Shown here: positions 1-6,955 of the stretch, piece by piece
Layout: every line of letters starts with the position of its first letter
Position numbering within the stretch: the stretch's first letter is position 1
Assembly (NCBI GenBank): GCA_001784735.1
Contig: MFSB01000041.1
Location: 1-23,625, forward strand
Length of the DNA: 23,625 nt
Source: Candidatus Moranbacteria bacterium RIFCSPLOWO2_12_FULL_48_12
GTDB taxonomy: Bacteria; Patescibacteriota; Minisyncoccia; Moranbacterales; UBA1568
Direction: 5' to 3'
Position numbers and translations under genes: made by a program
Notes under the pieces: generated by a model
What the model was told of the DNA's origin: nothing
The model's input: only the letters and a program-made list of their open reading frames with translations
Database searches by the model: none

Positions 1-130
1 ACTGTTCCATCTCTCTTCGCGCCCTCTGGTTCGGACGCAGGTTACAGTACACACCCGGCCTCTCTTGAGAGAGCCGGTAGAGCATATCCGAGACAGGGAC
101 GAAATCCACAGGCAGTTTTGACGTGGCCAT
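1..130 (-). CDS. Partial hypothetical protein (N-terminal 43 residues)
   Basis: An open frame starts at the ATG at 130-128 and runs off the left edge without a stop. A good Shine-Dalgarno (AAGGAG, 6 bases before the ATG) supports a real start. The visible protein begins MATSKLPVDFVPVSDMLYRL and is rich in Arg and Pro. I recognise no domain in these 43 residues, so no function is assigned. Confidence 0.6.
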   Translation of the reverse strand, partial: MATSKLPVDFVPVSDMLYRLSQERPGVYCNLRPNQRARREMEQ

Positions 131-431
131 GTGTTGCTCCTTCTGGAAACTTCCGTTGATAAGATGAAGGCATATTCCCCTTCATATTGGAAAGAACGAT
201 TGAAATAACAGGCTACTCCAAATAGTAATCTCGGTCAACCCAATTGATTCCAACCCAAAAGTAAAAACAGCTCCCATGAGCCATTTCAAACAATACTAAA
301 AAGTCTTGATTCCCCCGCTATTCTTCCGTTTCCAGGATACCTTATAAATTATGTTAGGATGATTTCGTCGTTTACGTAATTAGTTACGTAACCACAATAA
401 AACAGACAACGTTTTCCCCTTCTATCTCTAT
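131..431. other. Intergenic stretch with two small inverted repeats
   Basis: No convincing gene is seen here. It holds ATGAAGG...CCTTCAT (164-185), just upstream of the partial left-edge gene on the minus strand, which could be an operator. It also holds TTACGTAA-TTAG-TTACGTAA (372-391), two copies of an 8-bp palindrome past the 3' end of the OLD gene. No clear terminator is visible. Confidence 0.35.
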
Positions 432-1334
432 TTATTGAAACAGCTTCTGGATATATTGCTGATTATGATTTATTTTAGGCTCGTCACTACACATGTCCTT
501 CAAGAAGACTACACATTTTTTATCACTATCCAAGGAATTAATTTCCTGTACAAAATTAAATGCTGCCAACGGTTTTCCGTCTGCTATTTTTCTTTCTTTA
601 TTATACATGTGATCTTCTTCAAAGTTATTCTTGAAAACATATCGCCTCGCAAGCCCAGCTGTATTTTTGTTAGATTTTTCAACTTGTTGCCATATCTTTT
701 TATTTAATGTCCAAGACGAAGCTTTATCACTAGTATCGGTATCGTGTACTATAAAATGTCTGATCACAAAGTGTGTTAATATTTCTTGAAAGAATGGCAT
801 GTTATTTTTTGATCCGGTATTCAGGACATAGACTTCTTTCTCTGGAAAAAATCTTTCCAACAAGTCTCTAAAAACAATAGCCTCTGTGTCCCCTTCAACT
901 AATAGAACTAAGTCCGCATAGAAAGATTCGCACACATTTGGATTGAAACGATTAATCATCTGCACTCTTTTTTTGCTTTCATCATTTCTCTGAAATAACT
1001 CCTCCCCAACTTGATGAGTGGCTGTTGTCTTGTCAACATTTTTTACAACTCGAACAATAGATGATTTCGGCCTTGAGATATCAATCATTAATGGGGAATG
1101 CGAAGAACAGAGAACCTGGTATGAACTATTCTGAGCTAGATCATATAAACTCTTACGTAACATATAAGCCACTTTAGGATGAAGAAATAATTCTGGCTCC
1201 TCAAAAAGAATCAGGTATTCTTTCTTATTCGATTCCTCGCCACCAACATTTTTCAAAAATGCTAAAAAGATGAATACTCCTCGCGGCAAGCCGCGAGGTA
1301 TCTTTGACAAATTTGTCTTTGATACTCGCCGCAA
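432..1334 (-). CDS. OLD-family ATPase/TOPRIM nuclease, C-terminal part of a split gene
   Basis: This is the second half of an OLD (overcoming lysogenization defect) family protein. It holds the Walker B region LILFEEPELFLHP (residues ~41-53), the H-loop SSHSP (~78) and a TOPRIM nuclease domain with E147 in LLVEGDTEA and the acidic pair in HDTDT (~198-200). It is in the same frame as the N-terminal part at 1353-2198, separated from it by one TAG codon. The nominal TTG start at 1334 lies inside an inserted hairpin element, so residues 1-20 are element-derived. OLD proteins couple an ABC ATPase to a metal-dependent nuclease and often act in phage defence. Whether this half is translated by itself, by restart or by readthrough is unknown. 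It is either a decayed gene or a two-part protein. Confidence 0.75.
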   Translation of the reverse strand: MRRVSKTNLSKIPRGLPRGVFIFLAFLKNVGGEESNKKEYLILFEEPELFLHPKVAYMLRKSLYDLAQNSSYQVLCSSHSPLMIDISRPKSSIVRVVKNVDKTTATHQVGEELFQRNDESKKRVQMINRFNPNVCESFYADLVLLVEGDTEAIVFRDLLERFFPEKEVYVLNTGSKNNMPFFQEILTHFVIRHFIVHDTDTSDKASSWTLNKKIWQQVEKSNKNTAGLARRYVFKNNFEEDHMYNKERKIADGKPLAAFNFVQEINSLDSDKKCVVFLKDMCSDEPKINHNQQYIQKLFQ

Positions 1335-1342
1335 GCGGCGGG
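1275..1342. repeat. REPIN-like double-hairpin insertion inside the OLD gene
   Basis: Two GC-rich hairpins flank a palindromic centre: CCTCGCGGCAAGCCGCGAGG at 1279-1298, GACAAATTTGTC at 1306-1317, and CGCCGCAAGCGGCG at 1327-1340. GTATC/GATAC pairs between them make the unit symmetrical, as in REP doublets mobilised by RAYT transposases. It interrupts the OLD reading frame between the ABC signature region and Walker B. The exact ends and any target duplication are unclear. Confidence 0.65.
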
Positions 1343-1352
1343 GAATTAGACC

Positions 1353-2198
1353 CTAATTGAGATTAAAAAGTGCTTGGCGAATAACACCGTGCCCATGCTG
1401 TCGAAATGTTTCAGTTCTACTAGAACCGCCTGTCTTAACATTTATTGAGTGATTTTTCTTGAAGGCATCAACTAGCTTTATATCCTCATTCTTCGGACAA
1501 ATCTCTAATTCAAGGTTCGAAAAAACTTTCTTAAAAAGCCTGTTTATTTTTTTATTGTGCTCTAAAACATTTTCTGGTGCAAGAACACTATTCTGTAATT
1601 TTTTTACCGCGTTTTCTGCTGCCACGTATTCCAATGGATAATCCCTTTTAACCGTTTTTAAAAAACTATCATTTATAAGTTTATTAACCTTCTCCTCTAA
1701 CGAATTTTCTGTTTCCATTGCATTTATAGCAATGGGGGTTGGAGCAAATTTTTGAAGATTCTGATGAAGTCCTCCAAAACCGTTCATCACCCAATCAGCG
1801 GCGCTCGGCTTCCACGTATATTTTTTAAAATCGCCTTGCTTATCCCAAACCTTTTTAATTCTCACAATATTATTCAGATCTGCCCATTTAGTTTTAATCC
1901 AGTTTGGTTCGCTTGCAACATCTTCATCGACACGCAAATCACTATTCACACTATCTGCTGAATCTAGCAAAAATTCGGCCTCTATTTCCAATGTGTTCGA
2001 CTCACTATAATCGTAAAAATCTGTCAGTTCTGCCGATTTTTTCGGCTCAACAAAAAATTCGTAGGCTTTCAGAAAAGAAGATTTTCCTATATCGTTCTGA
2101 CCGATTAAAAAAATTATGTCTGAATTTGTAAAATCAACTACATTTTTATTCCCCTTCAATCCTCGAAAGTTTTTGATAGAAATTTTTTGTAATTTCAT
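1353..2198 (-). CDS. OLD-family ATPase, N-terminal part of a split gene
   Basis: The N-terminal half of the OLD-family protein starts MKLQKISIKNFRGL, the usual AAA_15/OLD opening. Walker A is GQNDIGKSS (residues ~33-41), and the ABC signature-like GHGVIRQALFNL comes at the very end (~268-279). It terminates at a TAG (1355-1353) created at the edge of the inserted hairpin element. The frame continues unchanged into the Walker B/TOPRIM half at 432-1334. The start is followed by a typical ATPase N-terminus, and the gene lies 19 bases downstream of the DUF2130 gene on the same strand, so the two are probably one operon. Alone this part lacks Walker B and the nuclease. Confidence 0.8.
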   Translation of the reverse strand: MKLQKISIKNFRGLKGNKNVVDFTNSDIIFLIGQNDIGKSSFLKAYEFFVEPKKSAELTDFYDYSESNTLEIEAEFLLDSADSVNSDLRVDEDVASEPNWIKTKWADLNNIVRIKKVWDKQGDFKKYTWKPSAADWVMNGFGGLHQNLQKFAPTPIAINAMETENSLEEKVNKLINDSFLKTVKRDYPLEYVAAENAVKKLQNSVLAPENVLEHNKKINRLFKKVFSNLELEICPKNEDIKLVDAFKKNHSINVKTGGSSRTETFRQHGHGVIRQALFNLN

Positions 2199-2217
2199 AG
2201 AAAAATGACAAAAAAAA

Positions 2218-3738
2218 TTATTTCAAATTTTTTATTTCTTCCCCATCTCCTAATTCGAGGGCCTTAATCTGAGGCAAAGTAGCATAGCCGCTTAAGTCAC
2301 CATACATACCAATCGTATTAACTACAACTTTCTTGATTTGCTTTTCCCTCTCAGCCCAGATCTTTTCATACGCCATCCGTTCTTTCTGCAGACCTTCATT
2401 CATCCCTGTAAATGCTTCTACAATTGCCTCAATACGTTGTTTAAATTCAACGCCAGTAAGATATGCATAAAGAATTTCCATTTTTTCATTTTTCCCAACA
2501 GACATCATTCTTTCCATCGAAACAGCCTCAAGTGATTGCCTGAGCATTGTGGCAATAGATGTTGTAAGTTTTATATCACATACCCAAACACCGTCTCGTA
2601 AGGAAATGCCCTTTATATCTGGAGGCAAAACGGAGGAAACAATTACCGCAAGATCTGCTTTCACTAGTCTTTGATCATCTTTGAGTTTCTGTATCCAGTT
2701 TTCACTCCAAGCTTTTACATTCTTAGATTCCCATACAATTTGACCACAGATGTGTCCAGAATGGTCAAATACTCTCTGAATAATATCCGCGCCTTTTATC
2801 CCCTTAGGTACTGGGACTATTTCATCATGAGGAAATTCAGCTTTCAAAACTTCCTCCAGTTCTAATTCCAAAACTTCACCCTGCGTCTGTTGTGAGCCCT
2901 GCTCTAACTTGCGTGCAAGATCGTCCTTGGCCTTCGTGGCGTCGGAAAGCTGTTTCTGAAGTCGAGCTATAACAAAATGATTCTCTTCAGTCGCTTTTTT
3001 ACTCGCCTCTTCAGAAATCTTTACACGCTCCTCATCTAACTGCCTTTGCTTCTCAATCTCAAAGTTCTTTTTTTCTTCCTCAAGTTCATTTTTTTCCTTA
3101 CGTATTTCTAGTTCTTTTTTGTTTGCTTCTCGTAATTTTACATCTTTTTCTGCAAGCTGTTCTTCAAACATTTTTCTCTCAGCTTCTTTTTCTTTATCTG
3201 ACTCCTCTAACTGTTTTAGCAATTTAACTGAATCTCTCTCGTTCTGTTTTGTTGCTCTAGTAAAAGCTTCTTCTTCAATTTTTTTACGCTCCCCTTCGAT
3301 CTGTTTTACTTTTTCCAATTCAAAACTCTTTTTGTCTTCTTCTAATTTTTGTCTATCTGCTCGAGCTTCCAAAGCCTCAACATTAGCTTTCGCTAACTTT
3401 TCATCTTTGCCTTTTATCTGCTCCTCTAAAAGTTTTATTTCACCTGTTTTTTGTTTTTCTGCTTCTATTTGCGCCTTTTTCCATAAATCAATTTTTTCCG
3501 TAGCAAGTTTTTCGGCAACTTTTTTGTTGACTTCGATCTGTGTGTTTTTTTGTATTTCTTCGAGTTTACTCCTTTGATCTTCCAATTCTCTTTTTTGTTC
3601 TACGATCTCAGCCTCTTTTAGTCTGTTTGCCTCACCGAATTCTTTTTTTATCTTTTCTTCAATTTGATGCGTCAAGACAGTATCAATAGAAATTGAGGTG
3701 TTACACTTTGGACATTTAATTTTCTGTTCAGTAGACAT
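2218..3738 (-). CDS. DUF2130 family coiled-coil protein
   Basis: The protein is about 506 residues from the ATG at 3738 (MSTEQKIKCPKC). An ATG at 3783 in frame would add 15 residues with no family character. A short CPKC motif opens the protein. Then comes a ~250-residue, very charged Glu/Lys coiled coil, and the C-terminal third is the DUF2130 domain. In that domain, GADIIQRV followed by IVWESKN resembles the D...(E)xK core of PD-(D/E)XK nuclease-like folds. No verified activity is known to me. It sits just upstream of the OLD gene, which suggests a shared role, perhaps in DNA processing or defence (inference). Confidence 0.8.
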   Translation of the reverse strand: MSTEQKIKCPKCNTSISIDTVLTHQIEEKIKKEFGEANRLKEAEIVEQKRELEDQRSKLEEIQKNTQIEVNKKVAEKLATEKIDLWKKAQIEAEKQKTGEIKLLEEQIKGKDEKLAKANVEALEARADRQKLEEDKKSFELEKVKQIEGERKKIEEEAFTRATKQNERDSVKLLKQLEESDKEKEAERKMFEEQLAEKDVKLREANKKELEIRKEKNELEEEKKNFEIEKQRQLDEERVKISEEASKKATEENHFVIARLQKQLSDATKAKDDLARKLEQGSQQTQGEVLELELEEVLKAEFPHDEIVPVPKGIKGADIIQRVFDHSGHICGQIVWESKNVKAWSENWIQKLKDDQRLVKADLAVIVSSVLPPDIKGISLRDGVWVCDIKLTTSIATMLRQSLEAVSMERMMSVGKNEKMEILYAYLTGVEFKQRIEAIVEAFTGMNEGLQKERMAYEKIWAEREKQIKKVVVNTIGMYGDLSGYATLPQIKALELGDGEEIKNLK

Positions 3739-3768
3739 ATGATGGTTTCTTGTTATTTTTTTCTGCCC

Positions 3769-3800
3769 CAAAAAATAAATCACCCCAGAAGACTGGGGTG
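3769..3800 (-). terminator. Hairpin upstream of the DUF2130 gene, terminator-like
   Basis: CACCCCAG-AAGA-CTGGGGTG at 3781-3800 is a perfect 8-bp stem with a 4-base loop. On the minus strand it is followed by ATTTATTTTTT, as in an intrinsic terminator. No gene feeds into it from the right on that strand except the pepA-tail fragment and the 182-aa gene, so it may end their transcript or act as a 5' leader structure of the DUF2130 gene. Confidence 0.45.
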
Positions 3801-3937
3801 TGGAATATCTTGTGAATATAGCTCTTTCCTAACTTCATTTATTATTCGGGATGGTTTTTATTTTTGTTATCTGCTTTTTTGCATTTCTTTAAGCTCAGTA
3901 TAGCACATCTGAAGAAAAAAAGCAAGGGACATACCTC

Positions 3938-4025
3938 TTACATCTTCTCCAAGAGCTTCGCTAAGAGACGGACTGGGGCGCCGGTAGATCCTTTGGCGAG
4001 GAATTCATCAGGGAGCGTGGTCATC
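3938..4025 (-). repeat. Duplicated pepA 3' end, copy A
   Basis: This 88-base segment aligns without gaps to the end of the intact pepA (6868-6955). It still encodes a pepA-like tail in frame, beginning MTTLPDEFLAKGSTGAPVR and ending in its own TAA. By eye it is roughly three-quarters identical to the intact tail. It abuts the stop codon of the neighbouring 182-aa gene (TGA at 4028-4026). It is best read as a former pepA terminus displaced by an insertion, or as an attachment-site-like repeat. Confidence 0.8.
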
Positions 4026-4574
4026 TCAGTCGGCAACAAAAGTGATTCCAACCTTTCTATCCTTGTATTCCTGCAAATACTGGATAAGGTTACCTGCCAA
4101 TGCATTCCTTTCATAACCATCCGGCGGAGACCCTTTCGTTACTGTTATTGTAATAAGTTTTTCGCCTGTCTGATCATCAACAACCGTAATCACACCTGAC
4201 TTTTTTTCTGCGACGATAGACTTCAATAGCTTTTTCTCTTCTTCGGTTATCTGCATGCCCTCCACCATGACAGAGTAGATTTCGACCGCGGCTTCGTAAA
4301 GCCTTTTCGTATCGATTAATCCTGCAATCCGGTTGACGGCTAAACCATTCTGCAAATGCTCGCCCATCATTTTCGCCAACGCAAAGACTGTTTCACGAGG
4401 TGGCTGTTTCAAATCCAACTCTCCGAAAGAGAGTCCCATCGCCAGCTTATAGGCAATAAAGAGTTCCTCGCTGCTAATGTTGTTGCTTTTTGAAAAAGAA
4501 ACAATCTCTTTCAGCTGATCTTCTTGCGGATCCTTGCTTCCTTCCGGAAACTCCATGGGATTTTTCATATCCAT
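4026..4574 (-). CDS. Hypothetical protein, 182 aa
   Basis: I do not recognise this protein. It starts MDMKNPMEFPEGSKD, is largely helical and charged, and ends with a stretch that may be beta-rich (GVITVVDDQTGEKLITITVT). No signal peptide, membrane segment or catalytic motif is visible. It has pepA-tail copy A directly at its 3' end and copy B 48 bases upstream of its start, so gene plus tail forms a unit of about 0.6 kb. ATG codons at 4574 and 4568 both fit; a weak AGGT precedes the first. Confidence 0.65.
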   Translation of the reverse strand: MDMKNPMEFPEGSKDPQEDQLKEIVSFSKSNNISSEELFIAYKLAMGLSFGELDLKQPPRETVFALAKMMGEHLQNGLAVNRIAGLIDTKRLYEAAVEIYSVMVEGMQITEEEKKLLKSIVAEKKSGVITVVDDQTGEKLITITVTKGSPPDGYERNALAGNLIQYLQEYKDRKVGITFVAD

Positions 4575-4621
4575 TACCTACTTTTTATTGTCTCTTCCAT
4601 GCTCGTACCAAACAAAATACT

Positions 4622-4708
4622 CTAAAACTTCCCCAGCAGTTTCACGAGGAGTCGCACCGGGGGGGCGGGAGCCTTTGTGGCGAGGAATTCATCGGGCAGC
4701 GTGGTCAT
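4622..4708 (-). repeat. Duplicated pepA 3' end, copy B
   Basis: This 87-base segment is homologous to the pepA terminus, with a TAG stop. Two compensating one-base indels around a GGGGGGG run change the middle of the encoded tail to LATKAPAPPVR but restore the frame. It shares GAATTCATC and AGCGTGGTCAT with copy A where intact pepA has GAATTCGTC and AGAGTGGTCAT, so the tails are separate alleles and not recent copies of the present pepA. Confidence 0.8.
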
Positions 4709-4722
4709 ACACAAATTTAATA

Positions 4723-5973
4723 TCAAAATAAGGTTTCCTGAGTATGTGTTTTCTCAGAAGTTATTATATCCATAGTTTTAGAATCAATTTTTCCATCAAG
4801 CATGGCGATTAAGCACTTACCAATATGATAGCCCAAATTACACGGGACAGCGTTCCCTATTTGTTTGTATTGCGAGGCTATCGATCCGGAGAATTTCCAA
4901 CTATCGGGAAATGTCTGGATTCTGGCATACTCTCGAACAGTGAGCGGCCTCGTTTCTCTTGGATGACATCTTTCGGTCTGCTTCTGCGCTGGACTGCAGG
5001 TCAGTGTCAAACTCGGTTCATCCCATGATAACCTTCTTGCCATGCCCGTTTTCCCCCCACCCATATAAAAACTGGCACCCATATATTCTTTCTGGAGTCT
5101 TTCGGGAAGATCTCGCCAATAGCCGCCCGGAGAAATAAGTTCCAATATCTTTTTCTTTTTTTCCGGATATTCTTGCCCTACTGATTTCGGGCAATCCTTA
5201 AGCGCTTCTTTCAATGAAATAGTGTAGTCCTTTTCTTTAGGAAAAATAAAAGGGATTTTTAAATCATTTCTTACCGCCAAAATAATCAGTCGCTCACGTT
5301 TCTGTGGAACATCTAAGTATTGTGAGCGTACCACTCGGTACTGCACTCTGTACCCCAAACCTTCCATAATCTCGACCATTGAGGCAAGCGTCCTGCCATT
5401 GTCATGTTTTAAGAGCCCACGAACATTCTCTCCTAAAGCAATCTTTGGCTTCACTTCTTTGACACAACGGGCGAATTCAAAAAACATCGTTCCTCTCGCA
5501 TCTTCAAATCCCATCTTCTTCCCCGCGTAACTGAACGTCTGACACGGAAACCCTCCTTGCACAATATCCGCCTTCAGTCCTCGAAAGTTTACTTTGGCAA
5601 TATCTCCACCAATGACGTTCCAGTGTGGTTTATTCTTCTTCAAAGTCTCAACGGCATTCTTGTCCCACTCATTGAGAAGTATGTGGTTCAATCCAGCGTT
5701 TTCAAATCCGATAGCAGTACCGCCGGCACCAGCGAAAAGCTCAATCGTAGTATATTTTGTTTTTTTCTGAGATTTAAGAATCTTATAATTGTTAGAAGAA
5801 TGATTGCCGGCTACTTTTCCGTGTAATCGCTTTATTTCATTAATATCAAAGAGTCGGTAGTTCAGATCAGAACGCCTAACCTTGATGAGGCCTTTTTTAT
5901 CCCACCTTCTAATCGTGTCAGCAGAAACACCTACCTGTGTCGCTGCTTCAGAAACCGTACAAAGAGTATTCAT
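4723..5973 (-). CDS. C5-cytosine DNA methyltransferase with N-terminal MerR-type HTH
   Basis: The 416-residue modification enzyme has a fused regulator-like domain. Residues 1-50 (TVSEAATQVGVSADTIRRWD) form a MerR/excisionase-type helix-turn-helix. Residues ~74-400 carry the C5-methyltransferase motifs: I ELFAGAGGTAIGFE (78), IV GGFPCQTFS with catalytic C144, VI GENVRG (181), VIII QKRERLIIL (224), X QIGNAVP near the end. It transfers a methyl group from AdoMet to C5 of cytosine in the site cut by the divergent endonuclease. The HTH fusion suggests it represses its own promoter or that of the endonuclease (inference, supported by inverted repeats in the shared intergenic region). The recognition site cannot be read from sequence. 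Confidence 0.93.
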   Translation of the reverse strand: MNTLCTVSEAATQVGVSADTIRRWDKKGLIKVRRSDLNYRLFDINEIKRLHGKVAGNHSSNNYKILKSQKKTKYTTIELFAGAGGTAIGFENAGLNHILLNEWDKNAVETLKKNKPHWNVIGGDIAKVNFRGLKADIVQGGFPCQTFSYAGKKMGFEDARGTMFFEFARCVKEVKPKIALGENVRGLLKHDNGRTLASMVEIMEGLGYRVQYRVVRSQYLDVPQKRERLIILAVRNDLKIPFIFPKEKDYTISLKEALKDCPKSVGQEYPEKKKKILELISPGGYWRDLPERLQKEYMGASFYMGGGKTGMARRLSWDEPSLTLTCSPAQKQTERCHPRETRPLTVREYARIQTFPDSWKFSGSIASQYKQIGNAVPCNLGYHIGKCLIAMLDGKIDSKTMDIITSEKTHTQETLF

Positions 5974-5997
5974 ATTTTTTGTTTAATCTACTTTCAT

Positions 5998-6027
5998 AGT
6001 ATACCAAATAACCATTGCCTAATGCAA
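5998..6027 (-). promoter_or_regulatory. Promoter of the methyltransferase gene
   Basis: On the minus strand, -35 TTGCAT (6027-6022) and -10 TATACT (6003-5998) are separated by 18 bases, ending 25 bases before the methyltransferase ATG. The left arm of the inverted repeat lies inside the spacer, so a bound HTH protein would block it. Confidence 0.6.
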
Positions 6028-6066
6028 GGGTTATCGATAATTGGTTATTTATCAATTTGTTGGTAT
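6006..6066. promoter_or_regulatory. Inverted repeats between the R-M genes (putative operator)
   Basis: AAATAACCA (6006-6014) and TGGTTATTT (6042-6050) form a perfect 9-bp inverted repeat. An outer pair, ATACCAA (6001-6007) and TTGGTAT (6060-6066), nests around it. The arms overlap the methyltransferase promoter and the -35 of the endonuclease promoter. They are a plausible binding site for the methyltransferase HTH domain. Confidence 0.5.
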
Positions 6067-6069
6067 TAT
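6041..6069 (+). promoter_or_regulatory. Promoter of the endonuclease gene
   Basis: TTGGTT (6041-6046), a 17-base spacer, then TATTAT (6064-6069), 26 bases before the endonuclease ATG. The right arm of the inverted repeat covers the -35. Confidence 0.5.
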
Positions 6070-6095
6070 TAACCTAAAGTTAACTATTATAGCTT

Positions 6096-6842
6096 ATGGA
6101 TAAGAAACTGAAGGGTCAGCTAAGATATTTCTTTGAGACTGAATTTGCAGATATCATTCTCGAAAAATTGAAGTCTGGACACAAGTTATCGAAATTCAAT
6201 GTGAATCCTTTTATCGTAACCGCTCTTTCAAGCGGGGTTTTAGGAAACCTGAGTAGCATTAATATGGCCAAAGCCCTACTCTATCCACGCGTATTCGGAA
6301 CCTCTATCAGTACAACTTTTGGGGAAAAGATGCAAAAGATGTGCATTATGTTTCTTGGAGCCAATGCCTCAGGTACTCCAGGGATGGATATTGAATTTAA
6401 GGATAAAAAAGAGTTGTCAGTAGATACAAACTATATAATTCAGCTAAAAGCTGGCCCAAACACTATTAATTCTGGTGATGTAAAGCCCATCGTTTCAGAA
6501 ATGAATGCGGCCTATAGACTTTTATTAAGAAATCATGTCGCTACCATGCCAACTTTTTCCTTAGGCATAGTTTACGGAACAATAGAAGAGGTAAGTGGCC
6601 ACTACAAAAAGATTGCTGCCAGTTCTGTCGGGGGACAGATGAAAATACCCATATTAATCGGCAAAGATTTCTGGTGGAGACTTACTGGGGAAGAAAATTT
6701 TTATGATCAAATGGTAGCTATCTTTATTGAGCTTTTCAAGAAAAAAGATTTTTCCAAATTACTAGAGGATGACATTATTGCACTAGCTAAACAAATAAAA
6801 AAAGAATATTTTAAAAGAGGAAAGATTAGTTTTATAAAATAG
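6096..6842 (+). CDS. Type II restriction endonuclease, PmeII/Eco47II-like
   Basis: The 248-residue protein is transcribed divergently from the methyltransferase. Features recalled from PmeII/Eco47II-type endonucleases are visible: a block with YPRVFGTSISTTFGEKMQK (residues ~63-81), then GMDIEF with D98, then QLKAGPNTI with Q116 and K118, giving a D...QxK version of the PD-(D/E)XK active site. A C-terminal block, KDFWWRLTGEENFYDQM, also fits. It should make double-strand cuts at unmethylated sites. Eco47II cuts a GGWCC-type site, but specificity here is not established. No Shine-Dalgarno is visible. No obvious truncation. Confidence 0.8.
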   Translation: MDKKLKGQLRYFFETEFADIILEKLKSGHKLSKFNVNPFIVTALSSGVLGNLSSINMAKALLYPRVFGTSISTTFGEKMQKMCIMFLGANASGTPGMDIEFKDKKELSVDTNYIIQLKAGPNTINSGDVKPIVSEMNAAYRLLLRNHVATMPTFSLGIVYGTIEEVSGHYKKIAASSVGGQMKIPILIGKDFWWRLTGEENFYDQMVAIFIELFKKKDFSKLLEDDIIALAKQIKKEYFKRGKISFIK

Positions 6843-6867
6843 CAATTTCACAGAATAAACAAAGAAT

Positions 6868-6955
6868 TTAAAACTTTTCCAAAAGTCTCACGAGAAGCCG
6901 CACCGGAGCGCCGGCGGAGCCTTTGGCGAGGAATTCGTCGGGAAGAGTGGTCATC
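6868..6955 (-). repeat. Intact pepA 3' end, reference copy of the tail repeat
   Basis: This is the end of the functional pepA, homologous to copies A (3938-4025) and B (4622-4708). Homology stops just upstream of the ATGACCAC at its left boundary on the coding strand, and all three neighbours diverge at that point, so a crossover zone near ATGACCAC is likely. Confidence 0.75.
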
